Source of the DNA: Bacteroidota bacterium | Lineage (GTDB): Bacteria; Bacteroidota; Bacteroidia; Bacteroidales; WCHB1-69 | DNA: 64,000 nucleotides | Reading direction: 5' to 3' | Assembly (NCBI GenBank): GCA_029570835.1 | Contig: JAKPTX010000274.1 | Coordinates: 1-64,000, forward strand | In this document: in pieces, positions 38,099-48,262 of the stretch | Layout of the letters: each line of letters opens with the position of its first letter | Position numbering within the stretch: position 1 is the stretch's first letter | The notes under the pieces: model-generated | The model's database searches: none | Seen by the model: only the letters and a program-made list of their open reading frames with translations | Told to the model about the DNA's origin: nothing | Made by a program: the position numbers and the translations under genes

Positions 38099-38977
38099 TT
38101 ATTTCTTAGCAGGAGGATTTTTACGTACGTTGGTACGTCTTCTTCTAGGACCATCCTCTTCATCACTTAATTTTGTCCTTTTGGTTGTTTTAGCATTTTC
38201 TTTTGGAATATCTTCATCATCGTGATCTTCTTCCACAACAGCTCTTGTAGTTTCATCAACCTCAACCTCTTCGTAAACCTCTTTGCTTAATTTTCTCTCT
38301 TCAATACCTTCTTTGATCGCTTCACAAATGGTACCTACGATTAATGCTACAGATTTTGATGCATCGTCATTAGCAGGAATTGGGAAGTCAATGAGATTTG
38401 GATTAGAGTTGGTATCAACAATAGCAAAGGTTGGGATGTTCAATCTACGTGCTTCAGCCACAGCGATATGTTCTTTTAAAACATCCACGATAAATACGGC
38501 AGCGGGCAAACGAGTCAAATCAGAAATAGAACCTAAGTTTTTCTCTAATTTTGCTCTTTCACGTTGAATTTGTAATCTTTCTCTTTTAGAAATATTATCA
38601 AATTGTTGACTCTCAATCAATTTATCGATATCGGTCATCTTTTTAACCGCTTTTCTGATGGTGAAGAAGTTGGTTAACATTCCACCTGGCCAACGCTCAG
38701 TTACGTAAGGCATTCCGGTTTCTTTTACCAATTCGGCAACAGTATCTTTCGCTTGTTTTTTGGTAGCAACAAACAAAATTTTCCTACCTGATTTGGCAAT
38801 TTGTTTAGCTGCATTGGCAGCTTCTTCTATTTTTACAATAGTTTTGTTTAAGTCGATAATGTGAATCCCATTCTTCTCCATGAAGATATATTGCGCCATA
38901 GCGGGATTCCATTTTCTTTTCAAGTGACCAAAGTGGCAACCTGCGTCTAATAATTGTTCAAAATTTACTCTTGACAT
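38099..38977 (-). CDS. rpsB: 30S ribosomal protein S2 with charged C-terminal extension
   Basis: LLDAGCHFGHLKRKWNPAMAQYIFMEKNGIHIIDL, PYVTERWPGGMLTNFFTIRK. Confidence 0.97.
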   Translation of the reverse strand: MSRVNFEQLLDAGCHFGHLKRKWNPAMAQYIFMEKNGIHIIDLNKTIVKIEEAANAAKQIAKSGRKILFVATKKQAKDTVAELVKETGMPYVTERWPGGMLTNFFTIRKAVKKMTDIDKLIESQQFDNISKRERLQIQRERAKLEKNLGSISDLTRLPAAVFIVDVLKEHIAVAEARRLNIPTFAIVDTNSNPNLIDFPIPANDDASKSVALIVGTICEAIKEGIEERKLSKEVYEEVEVDETTRAVVEEDHDDEDIPKENAKTTKRTKLSDEEDGPRRRRTNVRKNPPAKK

Positions 38978-39005
38978 GTTTTTTTTTGTTTACGTTCATT
39001 AAATC

Positions 39006-39042
39006 AATTGCTAAGTAGTTCTCAAGGGAAGTCTCAACAATT
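39006..39042 (-). promoter_or_regulatory. Candidate hairpin in the rpsB leader
   Basis: Minus-strand AATTGTTGAG ... CTTAGCAATT, 10 bp (two G-U), 17-nt loop, between rpsI and rpsB. Confidence 0.4.
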
Positions 39043-39074
39043 TCGATACTAAACTAATTTTAATAATAAATTGA

Positions 39075-39461
39075 TTAACGTTTTGAGAATTGGAATCTTT
39101 TACGTGCACCTGGTTGTCCGGGTTTCTTCCTTTCCACCATACGTGGGTCACGACGAAGTAATCCTTTCTCTTTCAAAGTTGGTCTCAATTCGGGATTGAG
39201 TTCAACCAACGCTCTGGAAATAGCCAAACGCAATGCTTCGGCTTGCCCTGTAAGACCACCGCCATTCAAATTAACTTTTACGTCAAATTGATTTTGTAGA
39301 TTGGCTAATTCAAAGGGTTGGGTTACAATATATTGAAGAGTAGGCAATACAAAATATTCTTTGTAATCTCTTCCATTAATAACGATCTGACCAGAACCGG
39401 CTTTTAAATAGATTCTGGCAACAGCACTTTTTCTTCTTCCTAATGTATTAGTGATTTCCAT
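39075..39461 (-). CDS. rpsI: 30S ribosomal protein S9
   Basis: NTLGRRKSAVARIYLK ... RRDPRMVERKKPGQPGARKRFQFSKR. Confidence 0.98.
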   Translation of the reverse strand: MEITNTLGRRKSAVARIYLKAGSGQIVINGRDYKEYFVLPTLQYIVTQPFELANLQNQFDVKVNLNGGGLTGQAEALRLAISRALVELNPELRPTLKEKGLLRRDPRMVERKKPGQPGARKRFQFSKR

Positions 39462-39466
39462 TGTTA

Positions 39467-39922
39467 CTATTTGATTTCGTGAATGTTAATTAATTTAGGT
39501 TGTTGTCCTTCATGGGGATGCTCATTGCCGGCATAAACGTAGAGATTTCTGTAAAGCTGAGCTCCTAATCTGTTTTTAGGTAACATCCCTTTGATGGCAT
39601 GTTCCAAAATTCGGATAGGATTTTTCTTCAAAAGCTCTTTTGGTGTTCTGAAACGTTGTCCACTGGGATAACCGGTATGTCTGACATACTCTTTGGTTTC
39701 CATTTTGCTTCCTGTAAATCTCACTTTCTCAGCATTGATGATGATAACATTGTCACCACAATCGAAATGAGGTGTGTAATAGGTTTTGTTTTTACCTCTT
39801 AAGATACGAGCGACAACAGTGGCTAAACGACCCACAACTTCATTCTCCGCATCAATTAAAACCCACTCTTTCTGAACTATTTTTTCATTAGCTGAAACAG
39901 TTTTGTAACTTAATGTGTCCAT
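39467..39922 (-). CDS. rplM: 50S ribosomal protein L13
   Basis: VLIDAENEVVGRLATVVARILRGKNKTYYTPHFDCGDNVIIINAEKVRFTGSK. Confidence 0.98.
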   Translation of the reverse strand: MDTLSYKTVSANEKIVQKEWVLIDAENEVVGRLATVVARILRGKNKTYYTPHFDCGDNVIIINAEKVRFTGSKMETKEYVRHTGYPSGQRFRTPKELLKKNPIRILEHAIKGMLPKNRLGAQLYRNLYVYAGNEHPHEGQQPKLINIHEIK

Positions 39923-39948
39923 TTTTTAGTTTTCGTTTTTTTTTGTAT

Positions 39949-39974
39949 GAGCTTTGTCTTCACCTACAAAACTC
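39949..39974 (-). promoter_or_regulatory. Candidate rplM leader hairpin
   Basis: Minus-strand GAGTTTTGT-AGGTGAAG-ACAAAGCTC, 9-bp stem with one G-U, about 27 nt upstream of the rplM start. Confidence 0.45.
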
Positions 39975-40037
39975 AAGGTTTTTCAATTAATTTTTCCTTC
40001 TCTAAGTTAAAGGATAATAATCGGTTTTTTAAGGGTG

Positions 40038-40045
40038 CAAAAATA
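40038..40045 (-). promoter_or_regulatory. -7 element upstream of the rplM operon
   Basis: Minus-strand TATTTTTG followed by C, leaving a leader of about 110 nt. Confidence 0.5.
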
Positions 40046-40137
40046 CACATTTATTTCATATAATCAGACACTTATCTCATTTTTTTTGAATTTATTTACA
40101 AAAAAGTGATCTGATTGATATTGAGGAGGTTATGATT

Positions 40138-41547
40138 TTACTTTTTGATGTCTAATTTTTCTAACTCTTTTAAAAAGAGATCAACCCGGGCATCTTGTTC
40201 AAAACAATTGCAACTCTCGAGCTTTTTGGCAGCACTGAACTGTTGATATGCTTCCTCAAACTCTTCTTTGATACAGGAAACCAATCCATCCATAATTAAA
40301 TCCTGATATTTTTTGTACTCTTTCATCGGATCAACCGGTTCCTGAGCCGGAGTTTGGGGAGTATCACTATTTGCATTTTCTATCTTTAAATTTTCTTTTT
40401 TTTCTTCTTTTTGATTTAAAAATATTTGGGGGGCAGCAGAAACAGTGGCTGTTTCCTCTTTTTTATCCCCCTCTCGGATTGTCGGTGCTTTAGGAGCAGC
40501 CGTGTGTGAGTTGGGTTTGGATTGTGCCGGACGATCCTCAACAACGGGATTCGGCAAGGTTTTGATGGGGGGATCTACTGCACTAACAGTGATCTCAGTT
40601 GAGGGAGTTGGTTTTTTTAAAATGGGTTGGGGAGCCGGAGTAGAGTAGGAGAGCAGTTCCGATTTGGGTTGTTTTCCCTGATCTGCTATTTCAGGATTCT
40701 CATCCAAGTATTCCTGTGCATATTGCAGAAACCGTTTTTCCATTTCATAGTTTTTACGCTCCCGAGCCACCGATGCAATTTTTAAATAGGATTCATAAAC
40801 TCCTGATTTTGAACGTAGTATACCATGATAGTAGTCGTCATTGCAGTAGCCTGAAGGCATGATGTGGCAGAAGGTCTCTAAAATTCCAAATAGTCTGAAA
40901 GCCTCAGTGGCTCGATCTTCAATAACCAACGAATCCCCCAGATGATATACCTGGTCATAAAATCGGGCATTGAAGTCGATAATCTTTTTCTCTTGTTCTT
41001 CATTGATTTCGATATCGTAATAGAGAACATTTAAAATGTCAAGACACTCTTTGTATCGTTCATTATGAAATAAAATCTCCAATTTGATGAGTAGTGGGTC
41101 TCCATTTAACGGGTTGTACTCTAATGATCTATCTACGTGATAAAGAGCATATTCGAAGTTCTTCAGTTTAAATTCGTGGTATCCCATCCGGTAAAATAGC
41201 TCATCCACCCGATCTTTTTGTCTGGAGAGTGAATCAAGAAAAATAGAGTTTACTTTTGACAATTGATCATACTTTTCAATCAGTTGATAATAATAACTCC
41301 GGTCACAATGCGAAAGTGACGGAATAATTTCCGTATAAAATTGCTCTAACTCTTTTTTATTGTCAAGAGCAAACAAATAGTGAAGTGTTATCAACTCCGG
41401 ATCTTCGGGTTGGAAGTGAGCAATTTTTTTTTCTATTTTGTCCAAAAAGTGAGCAGCGCTATCACATGTCCATCCCCCCTGGGAATATAATATGATAGAA
41501 AAAGAGAAAAAAAGAACAAAAAGAGTTGTTTTTTTAATTAAGCCCAC
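40138..41547 (-). CDS. TPR-like exported protein with Pro-rich linker
   Basis: Signal peptide; helical repeats, then PTPSTEITVSAVDPPIKTLPNPVVEDRPAQSKPNSHTAAPKAPT low-complexity linker. Confidence 0.75.
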   Translation of the reverse strand: MGLIKKTTLFVLFFSFSIILYSQGGWTCDSAAHFLDKIEKKIAHFQPEDPELITLHYLFALDNKKELEQFYTEIIPSLSHCDRSYYYQLIEKYDQLSKVNSIFLDSLSRQKDRVDELFYRMGYHEFKLKNFEYALYHVDRSLEYNPLNGDPLLIKLEILFHNERYKECLDILNVLYYDIEINEEQEKKIIDFNARFYDQVYHLGDSLVIEDRATEAFRLFGILETFCHIMPSGYCNDDYYHGILRSKSGVYESYLKIASVARERKNYEMEKRFLQYAQEYLDENPEIADQGKQPKSELLSYSTPAPQPILKKPTPSTEITVSAVDPPIKTLPNPVVEDRPAQSKPNSHTAAPKAPTIREGDKKEETATVSAAPQIFLNQKEEKKENLKIENANSDTPQTPAQEPVDPMKEYKKYQDLIMDGLVSCIKEEFEEAYQQFSAAKKLESCNCFEQDARVDLFLKELEKLDIKK

Positions 41548-41556
41548 ATTTTTATT

Positions 41557-42087
41557 TTATAAAAGCACCTCTTGAATGATTTTGTCCAGTTCATCCTGCG
41601 AAGGAGCCCCAACCATCATTCTGGGTTGCTCATTAGGTTTCAAGAATAACAACGAAGGTACACTTTGGATTCCAAATTGTATAGCTAAACGTTGTGCTTT
41701 GTCAACATTAACCTTATATACGATAATTTCTCCCTTATATTTTTCGCCCAAAGTTTCTAAAACGGGTCCTAAAGCAATACAAGGTCTGCACCAATCAGCG
41801 TAAAAATCTACGATAGCCGGAGTTGAACCTTTATACTGGAACCCTTTTTCATTATCTATTTCGGTAATTTTAGCAATAAACTCTTCTTCACTAAGGATTT
41901 GTACTTTCCCGGATAGGTCTTCAGCAGGACGAGGGTTTACTTTAGTAGCATCCTTTTGTATGGTTTCATTCACCATTTCATCATCTTGAACAATATTGTT
42001 CTCTTTGTCTTTGGATTTACAAGCACTCACCAGGATTATGCCGGAGAGAAAAAGAGTAAGAAATTTTAGAAATGTTTTTTTATTCAT
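41557..42087 (-). CDS. Thioredoxin-like lipoprotein
   Basis: VDFYADWCRPCIALGPVLETLGEKY; lipobox ILVSAC. Confidence 0.9.
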   Translation of the reverse strand: MNKKTFLKFLTLFLSGIILVSACKSKDKENNIVQDDEMVNETIQKDATKVNPRPAEDLSGKVQILSEEEFIAKITEIDNEKGFQYKGSTPAIVDFYADWCRPCIALGPVLETLGEKYKGEIIVYKVNVDKAQRLAIQFGIQSVPSLLFLKPNEQPRMMVGAPSQDELDKIIQEVLL

Positions 42088-42109
42088 GGTTTTTACTGTT
42101 TATTTTGTT

Positions 42110-43711
42110 TTACAAATGGTCTTTCAATAAAGGTGATTCGTCACGATGATCGGGAAAATCGATAGAGTAGTGTAGTCCACGACTCTCTTTGCGTTCCATA
42201 GCATGTTTAATAATAATATATCCCACATTGATCATATTTCTCAATTCACAAATTTCAGGCATCAGTTTTGACTTTTTGTACAACGTTTCGGTCTCTTGAA
42301 ATAGTATGTGAAGTCGCACCAATGCACGTTCCAATCTCAAAATAGAGCGCACAATACCAACGTAATTAGACATGATTTGTTGTAATTCTTTTTTGGATTG
42401 TGTGATCAGTACCATCTCTTCGTTATGTACCGTTCCTTCACTATCCCAATCGGGAACATCTAAGCAAAAATCGACATCATTCAGATGTTCAACGGCATTT
42501 ACACAGGCTCTGTGAGAAAAGACTAAAGCTTCCAATAAGGAGTTGGATGCCAAGCGATTAGCTCCATGCAATCCGGTAGATGCACATTCCCCTGAAGCAT
42601 ATAAATTGCGAATTGAAGAAGCTCCCCATTCATCGGTTTTGATTCCTCCGCAAGAGTAGTGTGCTGCCGGAACAACCGGAATCATATCTTTAGTGATATC
42701 GATGCCGGCACTCAAACATTTGGCATAAATATTGGGGAAATGTTGAAAAATCTGATTGTGTGGGATCGATCGTGCATCCAGAAAAACATGCTCTTTTCCA
42801 CTGATTTTCAATTCATTGTCAATGGCACGGGCAACAATATCTCTGGGTGCTAAAGAGCCTCGTTTGTCATATTTAGACATCAGTTCATTACCGTAAAAAT
42901 CTTTCAAAACAGCTCCTGCACCTCTTAATGCTTCTGTAATCAAAAAAGATGGGGATTCTTTTGGATTGTACAGAGAAGTTGGGTGAAACTGTACAAACTC
43001 CATTCCATTGATCACTCCTTTTGCCCGGTAAACCATTGCTATTCCATCTCCTGTGGATATCAAAGGGTTTGTTGTATTGCCATATACAGTACCAATTCCT
43101 CCCGTTGCCATCATGGTAAACTTAGCGAGGATGGTAGTTACTTTTTTGGTTTCGACATCAAAAACATAAGCCCCGTAACATTCAATATTGTTGGATCTGC
43201 GGCTTACATTTTCTCCCAAATGGTGTTGGGTGATAATTTCCAAACCGATATGATTTTCCAGAATCTCAATATTTTCATTTAACTGAGCTGCTTTGATCAA
43301 TTTACGTTCAATTTCAAATCCGGTAATATCTTTGTGATGTAAAACCCGATATTCTGAGTGTCCTCCCTCTTTTGCCAAAGAGAATCTTCCGGATGGAGTT
43401 TTGTCAAAATTTACTCCCCATTCAATCAGTTCCAATACACGCTCTGTAGATTCTTTAATCGTCAATTCAACGATTTTTCTATCTGACAGAGAGTCACCGG
43501 CAATCATGGTGTCATTGATATGTTTTTCGTATGTATCCGGGTGATAGACAACTGCAGCAATTCCTCCTTGTGCATATTTTGTAGCCGTATCATCAATTTT
43601 TCCTTTGGTGATTACGCATACGTTACCATAATTGGCTGCTTTCAATGCAAAGCTAAGTCCGGCAATACCGGAACCAATGACCAAAAAGTCCACTTTTTTA
43701 CGTGTCTCCAT
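42110..43711 (-). CDS. nadB: L-aspartate oxidase
   Basis: VIGSGIAGLSFALKAA FAD motif, TKYAQGGIAAVV, GEGGHSEYRVLHHKDITG-like (KEGGHSEYRVLHHKDITG), LYASGECASTGLHGANRLASNSLLEAL. Confidence 0.95.
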   Translation of the reverse strand: METRKKVDFLVIGSGIAGLSFALKAANYGNVCVITKGKIDDTATKYAQGGIAAVVYHPDTYEKHINDTMIAGDSLSDRKIVELTIKESTERVLELIEWGVNFDKTPSGRFSLAKEGGHSEYRVLHHKDITGFEIERKLIKAAQLNENIEILENHIGLEIITQHHLGENVSRRSNNIECYGAYVFDVETKKVTTILAKFTMMATGGIGTVYGNTTNPLISTGDGIAMVYRAKGVINGMEFVQFHPTSLYNPKESPSFLITEALRGAGAVLKDFYGNELMSKYDKRGSLAPRDIVARAIDNELKISGKEHVFLDARSIPHNQIFQHFPNIYAKCLSAGIDITKDMIPVVPAAHYSCGGIKTDEWGASSIRNLYASGECASTGLHGANRLASNSLLEALVFSHRACVNAVEHLNDVDFCLDVPDWDSEGTVHNEEMVLITQSKKELQQIMSNYVGIVRSILRLERALVRLHILFQETETLYKKSKLMPEICELRNMINVGYIIIKHAMERKESRGLHYSIDFPDHRDESPLLKDHL

Positions 43712-43751
43712 AGTTCCTTAGAAATCAATCTGCAAAGTTACAATTTTTTCA

Positions 43752-44675
43752 TTATATCTTATAGAACTTTCCCTGGAAACTCTCTCTACGCTCAAACTCT
43801 TTTTCAATCATTTGAAGGATAACATCATATCTGGTTGTACCCCAATTGTTTAGTGCTAAAAATCGAGGTGGGACTTCACCGGCAAAACGTTCAATAATTA
43901 GTTGGGGATCCAATTTTTCTACGAAATCTACAATAAATGGGATATAATTATGAATATCAAAAAGATAAAACCGTTCAGGATATTGCTCAAACTCAATTGC
44001 CATCTGAGTTCCTTGAATGAGCTGTAATTGGTGAAATTTGATACTGTTTAGTCCTAATCTGTTGATTTCATTGAGATCTTCCATCCAAATTTCAGGAGTT
44101 TCAAAAGGCAATCCAAAGATAAAATGTCCTCCGGTATGGATATTTCTTTTTCGGGTTTCTTCAATTGCATGTTGCGATTGTTCAAACGTGTGTCCTCTGT
44201 TGATATGTTCTAAGGTTTCATTATGTATCGACTCAATACCATACTCTATGGAAACAAATCTTTTTTGGTTTAACCGGGCAAAATATTCTAGCTTTTCTTC
44301 ATCTATACAGTCAGGACGAGTACCGATGACAATTCCAACTACATCGGGATGGTTTAAGGCAGGTTCATAAATCTTTTGCAGTTGATCCAGAGGAAGATAA
44401 GTATTGGAGTAGGCTTGAAAATAGGCAAGATAGGAGTCAGCTCTTCTATATCGGTTACGATGAAACTGAATTCCTTCTTCGAGTTGCCGGGTCACACCTT
44501 TTGATGGATCACAATAGGAAGGATTAAATGCATCATTAGAACAAAAAGTACATCCTCCCGTTCCTACGGTACCATCACGGTTTGGACAAGTAAAGCCGGC
44601 GTCAATAGTTAGTTTTTGAACCCTTTTCCCAAATTGATTGATCAGAAACTGTTTATATGAGTTAAATCGTCTCAT
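43752..44675 (-). CDS. TIGR01212-type radical SAM protein (YhcC-like)
   Basis: RVQKLTIDAGFTCPNRDGTVGTGGCTFCSNDAFNPSYC; LGLNSIKFHQLQLIQGT. Confidence 0.92.
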   Translation of the reverse strand: MRRFNSYKQFLINQFGKRVQKLTIDAGFTCPNRDGTVGTGGCTFCSNDAFNPSYCDPSKGVTRQLEEGIQFHRNRYRRADSYLAYFQAYSNTYLPLDQLQKIYEPALNHPDVVGIVIGTRPDCIDEEKLEYFARLNQKRFVSIEYGIESIHNETLEHINRGHTFEQSQHAIEETRKRNIHTGGHFIFGLPFETPEIWMEDLNEINRLGLNSIKFHQLQLIQGTQMAIEFEQYPERFYLFDIHNYIPFIVDFVEKLDPQLIIERFAGEVPPRFLALNNWGTTRYDVILQMIEKEFERRESFQGKFYKI

Positions 44676-47600
44676 TTCAAAGTCAGGGTGTAATGAGCAT
44701 GAATTTTTAAATTGTTCACAAAAGCTTCAGGATCAATTTTATGACTTATATTACTTAAATTAGTAGCATAGTTTTCTTTACTGTTGATAACTTTGAAGTA
44801 TAACAGTTTCTTACCGGGAGAGTTTTGAATGGTTTCTTGTAAGGATAGTGCCACTGAGGTGGAAATCTCTGATACATCAATGGTAAAATGGATTTCAGAG
44901 CATAATTTCTCATATATTTCATTGAGAGGAAGAAATCCGGTTGGAACAAATTGGTACACTTGTTCCATTTTAGCCTTATTAAAGTAAGTCTCTACATGTC
45001 CTTTAGCATAAATCAGTTTATTAGGAACAAAGTAGTTTTTGTATTTAATAAAATTATTTCCCCTGATAAACCACTCAAAGGCTCCTGTTTCATCTTCGAT
45101 TGTTATTTTCCCCCATTCAGTACCATTTTTGGACACTCCGGTTTGAACCTTGGTTATGATGCCGGCAAATCTGAAAGTTTTGTCCATATATTTTGGTGAT
45201 TCAACCTCATTTAATTGAGCAATGGTAGTATTACAAAAATGCTGAATAGCTACTTCGTAAGCATCTAATGGATATCCGGAAATGTAGAAACCTGCAATCT
45301 CTTTTTCATGTTTTAATTTTTCCAATTGAGACCACTCTTCGACAATAGGAAGTGCCGGTAAAGCCTCTTTTTGCATCTCTTCAGACTCTCCAAAGAGTGA
45401 AAATTGTCCTTGGGTTTGTAGTTTTTGCTCTTGATTTCCCCATGCTATAATCTTATCAATAAAATTAGTTTTATCATCATCAGAGTGTAAAAACTGAGCT
45501 CTATGTAAGTCTGTAAATCCGTCAAATGCCCCCGAAAGCACAAGGGCTTCAATATTTTTCTTGGTACATATTCTCAAATTAATTCGTTTAAAGAAATCAA
45601 AAATGTCTTTGAAATTTCCATTTTCCCTTTCTTCAAGGATGGCGGCTACAGCACTACTTCCAATCCCTTTCAATGCAGCTAATCCAAAACGAATATTTCC
45701 ATTTGAAACGACAGTAAAGTGATCGGATGATTCGTTGATATCAGGGTGTAAGATCTTGATATTCATCATCCCTGCATCTTTGATAAATTTTCTGATTTCA
45801 TCGATTCTATCCAGATTATTAGTCAACAATGCAGCAATATATTCAGATGGATAGTGTGCTTTTAAATAAGCTGTTTGGTAAGAAACCAAAGCGTAACAGG
45901 TAGCATGTGATTTATTGAAAGCATATTCAGCAAATTTTTTCCACTCATCCCAAATTCTTCTCAGAGTAGAGATATCGTGTCCATTTTTAGTTGCTCGTTC
46001 ATAAAATGAAGATTCCAACTTGGCCATATCATCTATATTCTTCTTACCCATTGCCTTACGCAGTTGATCCGCTTCTCCGGGAGTGAAGCTTGCAAGCGAC
46101 CTGGATAAAAGCATCACCTGTTCCTGGTAGATCGTAATCCCATATGTATCACTCAAATACTCACTCATGATAGAAATGGGATACTCTATTTTTTCCCGTT
46201 CATATTTTCTGTTGATATAGGATGGTATATTCGCCATAGGACCCGGTCTGTAGAGAGACACCATAGCGATAATATCTTCAAAACGAGAAGGTTTCAGATC
46301 AACAAGATATTTTCTCATTCCGGGACTTTCCAATTGGAAAACTCCTATACTATTGCCTGCTGACAACAATTGATAGGTTAGCTTGTCATCCAGAGGAATA
46401 TTATCAATGTCCAGATCAATTCCCCGACTCATCTTGATGTTTTTAAGCGCTTCATTGATGATACTTAGGGTTTTAAGTCCCAAAAAGTCCATTTTGAGTA
46501 ATCCGGCCTCTTCCACGAACTTTCCTTCGTACTGTGTAATGGGAGTAGTCGAATTTTTAGAAGTTGCCAGAGGAATCTGCTCCATGAGAGGATCTTTTGA
46601 AATAATCACACCACAGGGATGTACACCGTAACTTTTAATGGTTCCCTCTAAAAGCTCAGCAAGCCTTAATCCTTTTTGAATCAAAGGTTCCCCATTCTTT
46701 AACTCTTCATTTAGTTCAGGAACCTTTTCATAGGCTTCTTTAAAAGTTTTAATACCCTCCGGAATTAGTTTTGCAACTTTATCGGCTTTATCATATGGAA
46801 CATCCAATACTCTTAGGCAATCTCTGATAGATGAACGGGTTGCCATAGTGTTAAAAGTAATAATTTGAGCAACTTTGTCAGCTCCATATTTTTCTATAAC
46901 ATATTTAATCACTTCATCTCTGCCAAAATCGTCAATGTCGATATCCATATCAGGCAATGACACTCTATCCGGATTCAGAAAACGCTCAAATAGCAGTTGA
47001 TACTTGATGGGATCTACATTCGTAATCTCCAAACAATAAGCTAATATGGAACCTGCAGCTGAACCCCTCCCGGGACCGAAACGGATATTTCTTTTTCGCC
47101 CCTCTTTTATAAAGTCCCATACAATGAGAAAATAACCGGGATATTGCATCCTATTAACAGTGGAGAGCTCAAACTGAATACGATCTTCAATTTCGGGAGT
47201 TAATCCTTCAGGCCATCTCTTTTTGGCTCCTTCATACACTAAATATTCCAGATACTCACTCTCATTTTCAAATTCTTCAGGTATAGGGAAATGAGGTAAT
47301 TCAACCTCTTTTTTAAGGGAAATAGATTCAACTTTATCAACAATGAGTTGCGTATTTTCTACTGCTTCAGGATACTCTTTGAATAAATCCATCATTTCGG
47401 AGTAGTTTTTCAAATACTCATTACCGGTGTAGAATAATCCCGGATCTGACTCGGAATCTTGTACCGTAGAACTTAAGTCGACATAAGATTTTCCGGTATT
47501 TAAGGCCAACAATACACGGTGTGCTTCAAAATCATATTGATTTACAAAGTGAACGTCGTTAGTAGCAACATAAGGAATATTAAGTTTTTCCGAAAGTTGT

Positions 47601-48235
47601 TTTATTGCAGCATTTACCATTTCTTGTTCAGGATGACCGTGAATCTGCATCTCCATGTAATAATCTTCCCCAAAAATATCGCGGTACTCTAAGGCAACCT
47701 TTTCCGCTTCTTCAAGATTCAACGGCAGATTATTTTGATATTCCTGAACAGAGTTGTAAAGTGTGATTGCTTTAGCTAATTCTCCTCCTAAACAGGCAGA
47801 AATAGCAATTAATCCTTCAGAATAGGTTCTCAATAGTTCTTTATCAATCCGTGCAGTGTAATAAAAATTTTCATCCTCAAAAGAGATGCTGTTTAATTTG
47901 CTTAAATTACGGTAACCTGTCATGTTTTTAGCCAATAGTACCAAATGCCATCCGCTACGATCTTCTCTCGCTGATCTGTTTAATCTTCCGTTTCGAGCAA
48001 CATATACTTCAGAACCAATGATCCCTTTAATAGGAACTTCTTCCGATTTTAGTTTTTTATTGAATTTCGAAATCTCATTCATGAATTCGAAAACGCCATA
48101 CATGTTACCATGATCCGTTATGGCGATAGCTCTTTGCCCATCTTCATAGGCTTTAGCTATTAATTTGGGAATTTTAGCCATTCCATCCAAAATGGAATAT
48201 TCGGTGTGCAGGTGTAAGTGGGAAAAGTTGGTCAT
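44672..48235 (-). CDS. dnaE: DNA polymerase III subunit alpha
   Basis: PHP domain FSHLHLHTEYSILDGMAKIPKLI; GPGRGSAAGSILAYCLEITNVDPI; LPDMDIDIDDFGRDEVI; GITIYQEQVMLLS. Confidence 0.97.
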   Translation of the reverse strand: MTNFSHLHLHTEYSILDGMAKIPKLIAKAYEDGQRAIAITDHGNMYGVFEFMNEISKFNKKLKSEEVPIKGIIGSEVYVARNGRLNRSAREDRSGWHLVLLAKNMTGYRNLSKLNSISFEDENFYYTARIDKELLRTYSEGLIAISACLGGELAKAITLYNSVQEYQNNLPLNLEEAEKVALEYRDIFGEDYYMEMQIHGHPEQEMVNAAIKQLSEKLNIPYVATNDVHFVNQYDFEAHRVLLALNTGKSYVDLSSTVQDSESDPGLFYTGNEYLKNYSEMMDLFKEYPEAVENTQLIVDKVESISLKKEVELPHFPIPEEFENESEYLEYLVYEGAKKRWPEGLTPEIEDRIQFELSTVNRMQYPGYFLIVWDFIKEGRKRNIRFGPGRGSAAGSILAYCLEITNVDPIKYQLLFERFLNPDRVSLPDMDIDIDDFGRDEVIKYVIEKYGADKVAQIITFNTMATRSSIRDCLRVLDVPYDKADKVAKLIPEGIKTFKEAYEKVPELNEELKNGEPLIQKGLRLAELLEGTIKSYGVHPCGVIISKDPLMEQIPLATSKNSTTPITQYEGKFVEEAGLLKMDFLGLKTLSIINEALKNIKMSRGIDLDIDNIPLDDKLTYQLLSAGNSIGVFQLESPGMRKYLVDLKPSRFEDIIAMVSLYRPGPMANIPSYINRKYEREKIEYPISIMSEYLSDTYGITIYQEQVMLLSRSLASFTPGEADQLRKAMGKKNIDDMAKLESSFYERATKNGHDISTLRRIWDEWKKFAEYAFNKSHATCYALVSYQTAYLKAHYPSEYIAALLTNNLDRIDEIRKFIKDAGMMNIKILHPDINESSDHFTVVSNGNIRFGLAALKGIGSSAVAAILEERENGNFKDIFDFFKRINLRICTKKNIEALVLSGAFDGFTDLHRAQFLHSDDDKTNFIDKIIAWGNQEQKLQTQGQFSLFGESEEMQKEALPALPIVEEWSQLEKLKHEKEIAGFYISGYPLDAYEVAIQHFCNTTIAQLNEVESPKYMDKTFRFAGIITKVQTGVSKNGTEWGKITIEDETGAFEWFIRGNNFIKYKNYFVPNKLIYAKGHVETYFNKAKMEQVYQFVPTGFLPLNEIYEKLCSEIHFTIDVSEISTSVALSLQETIQNSPGKKLLYFKVINSKENYATNLSNISHKIDPEAFVNNLKIHAHYTLTLK

Positions 48236-48262
48236 AATGGTTTGAATTTTAGGGTTATAAGA

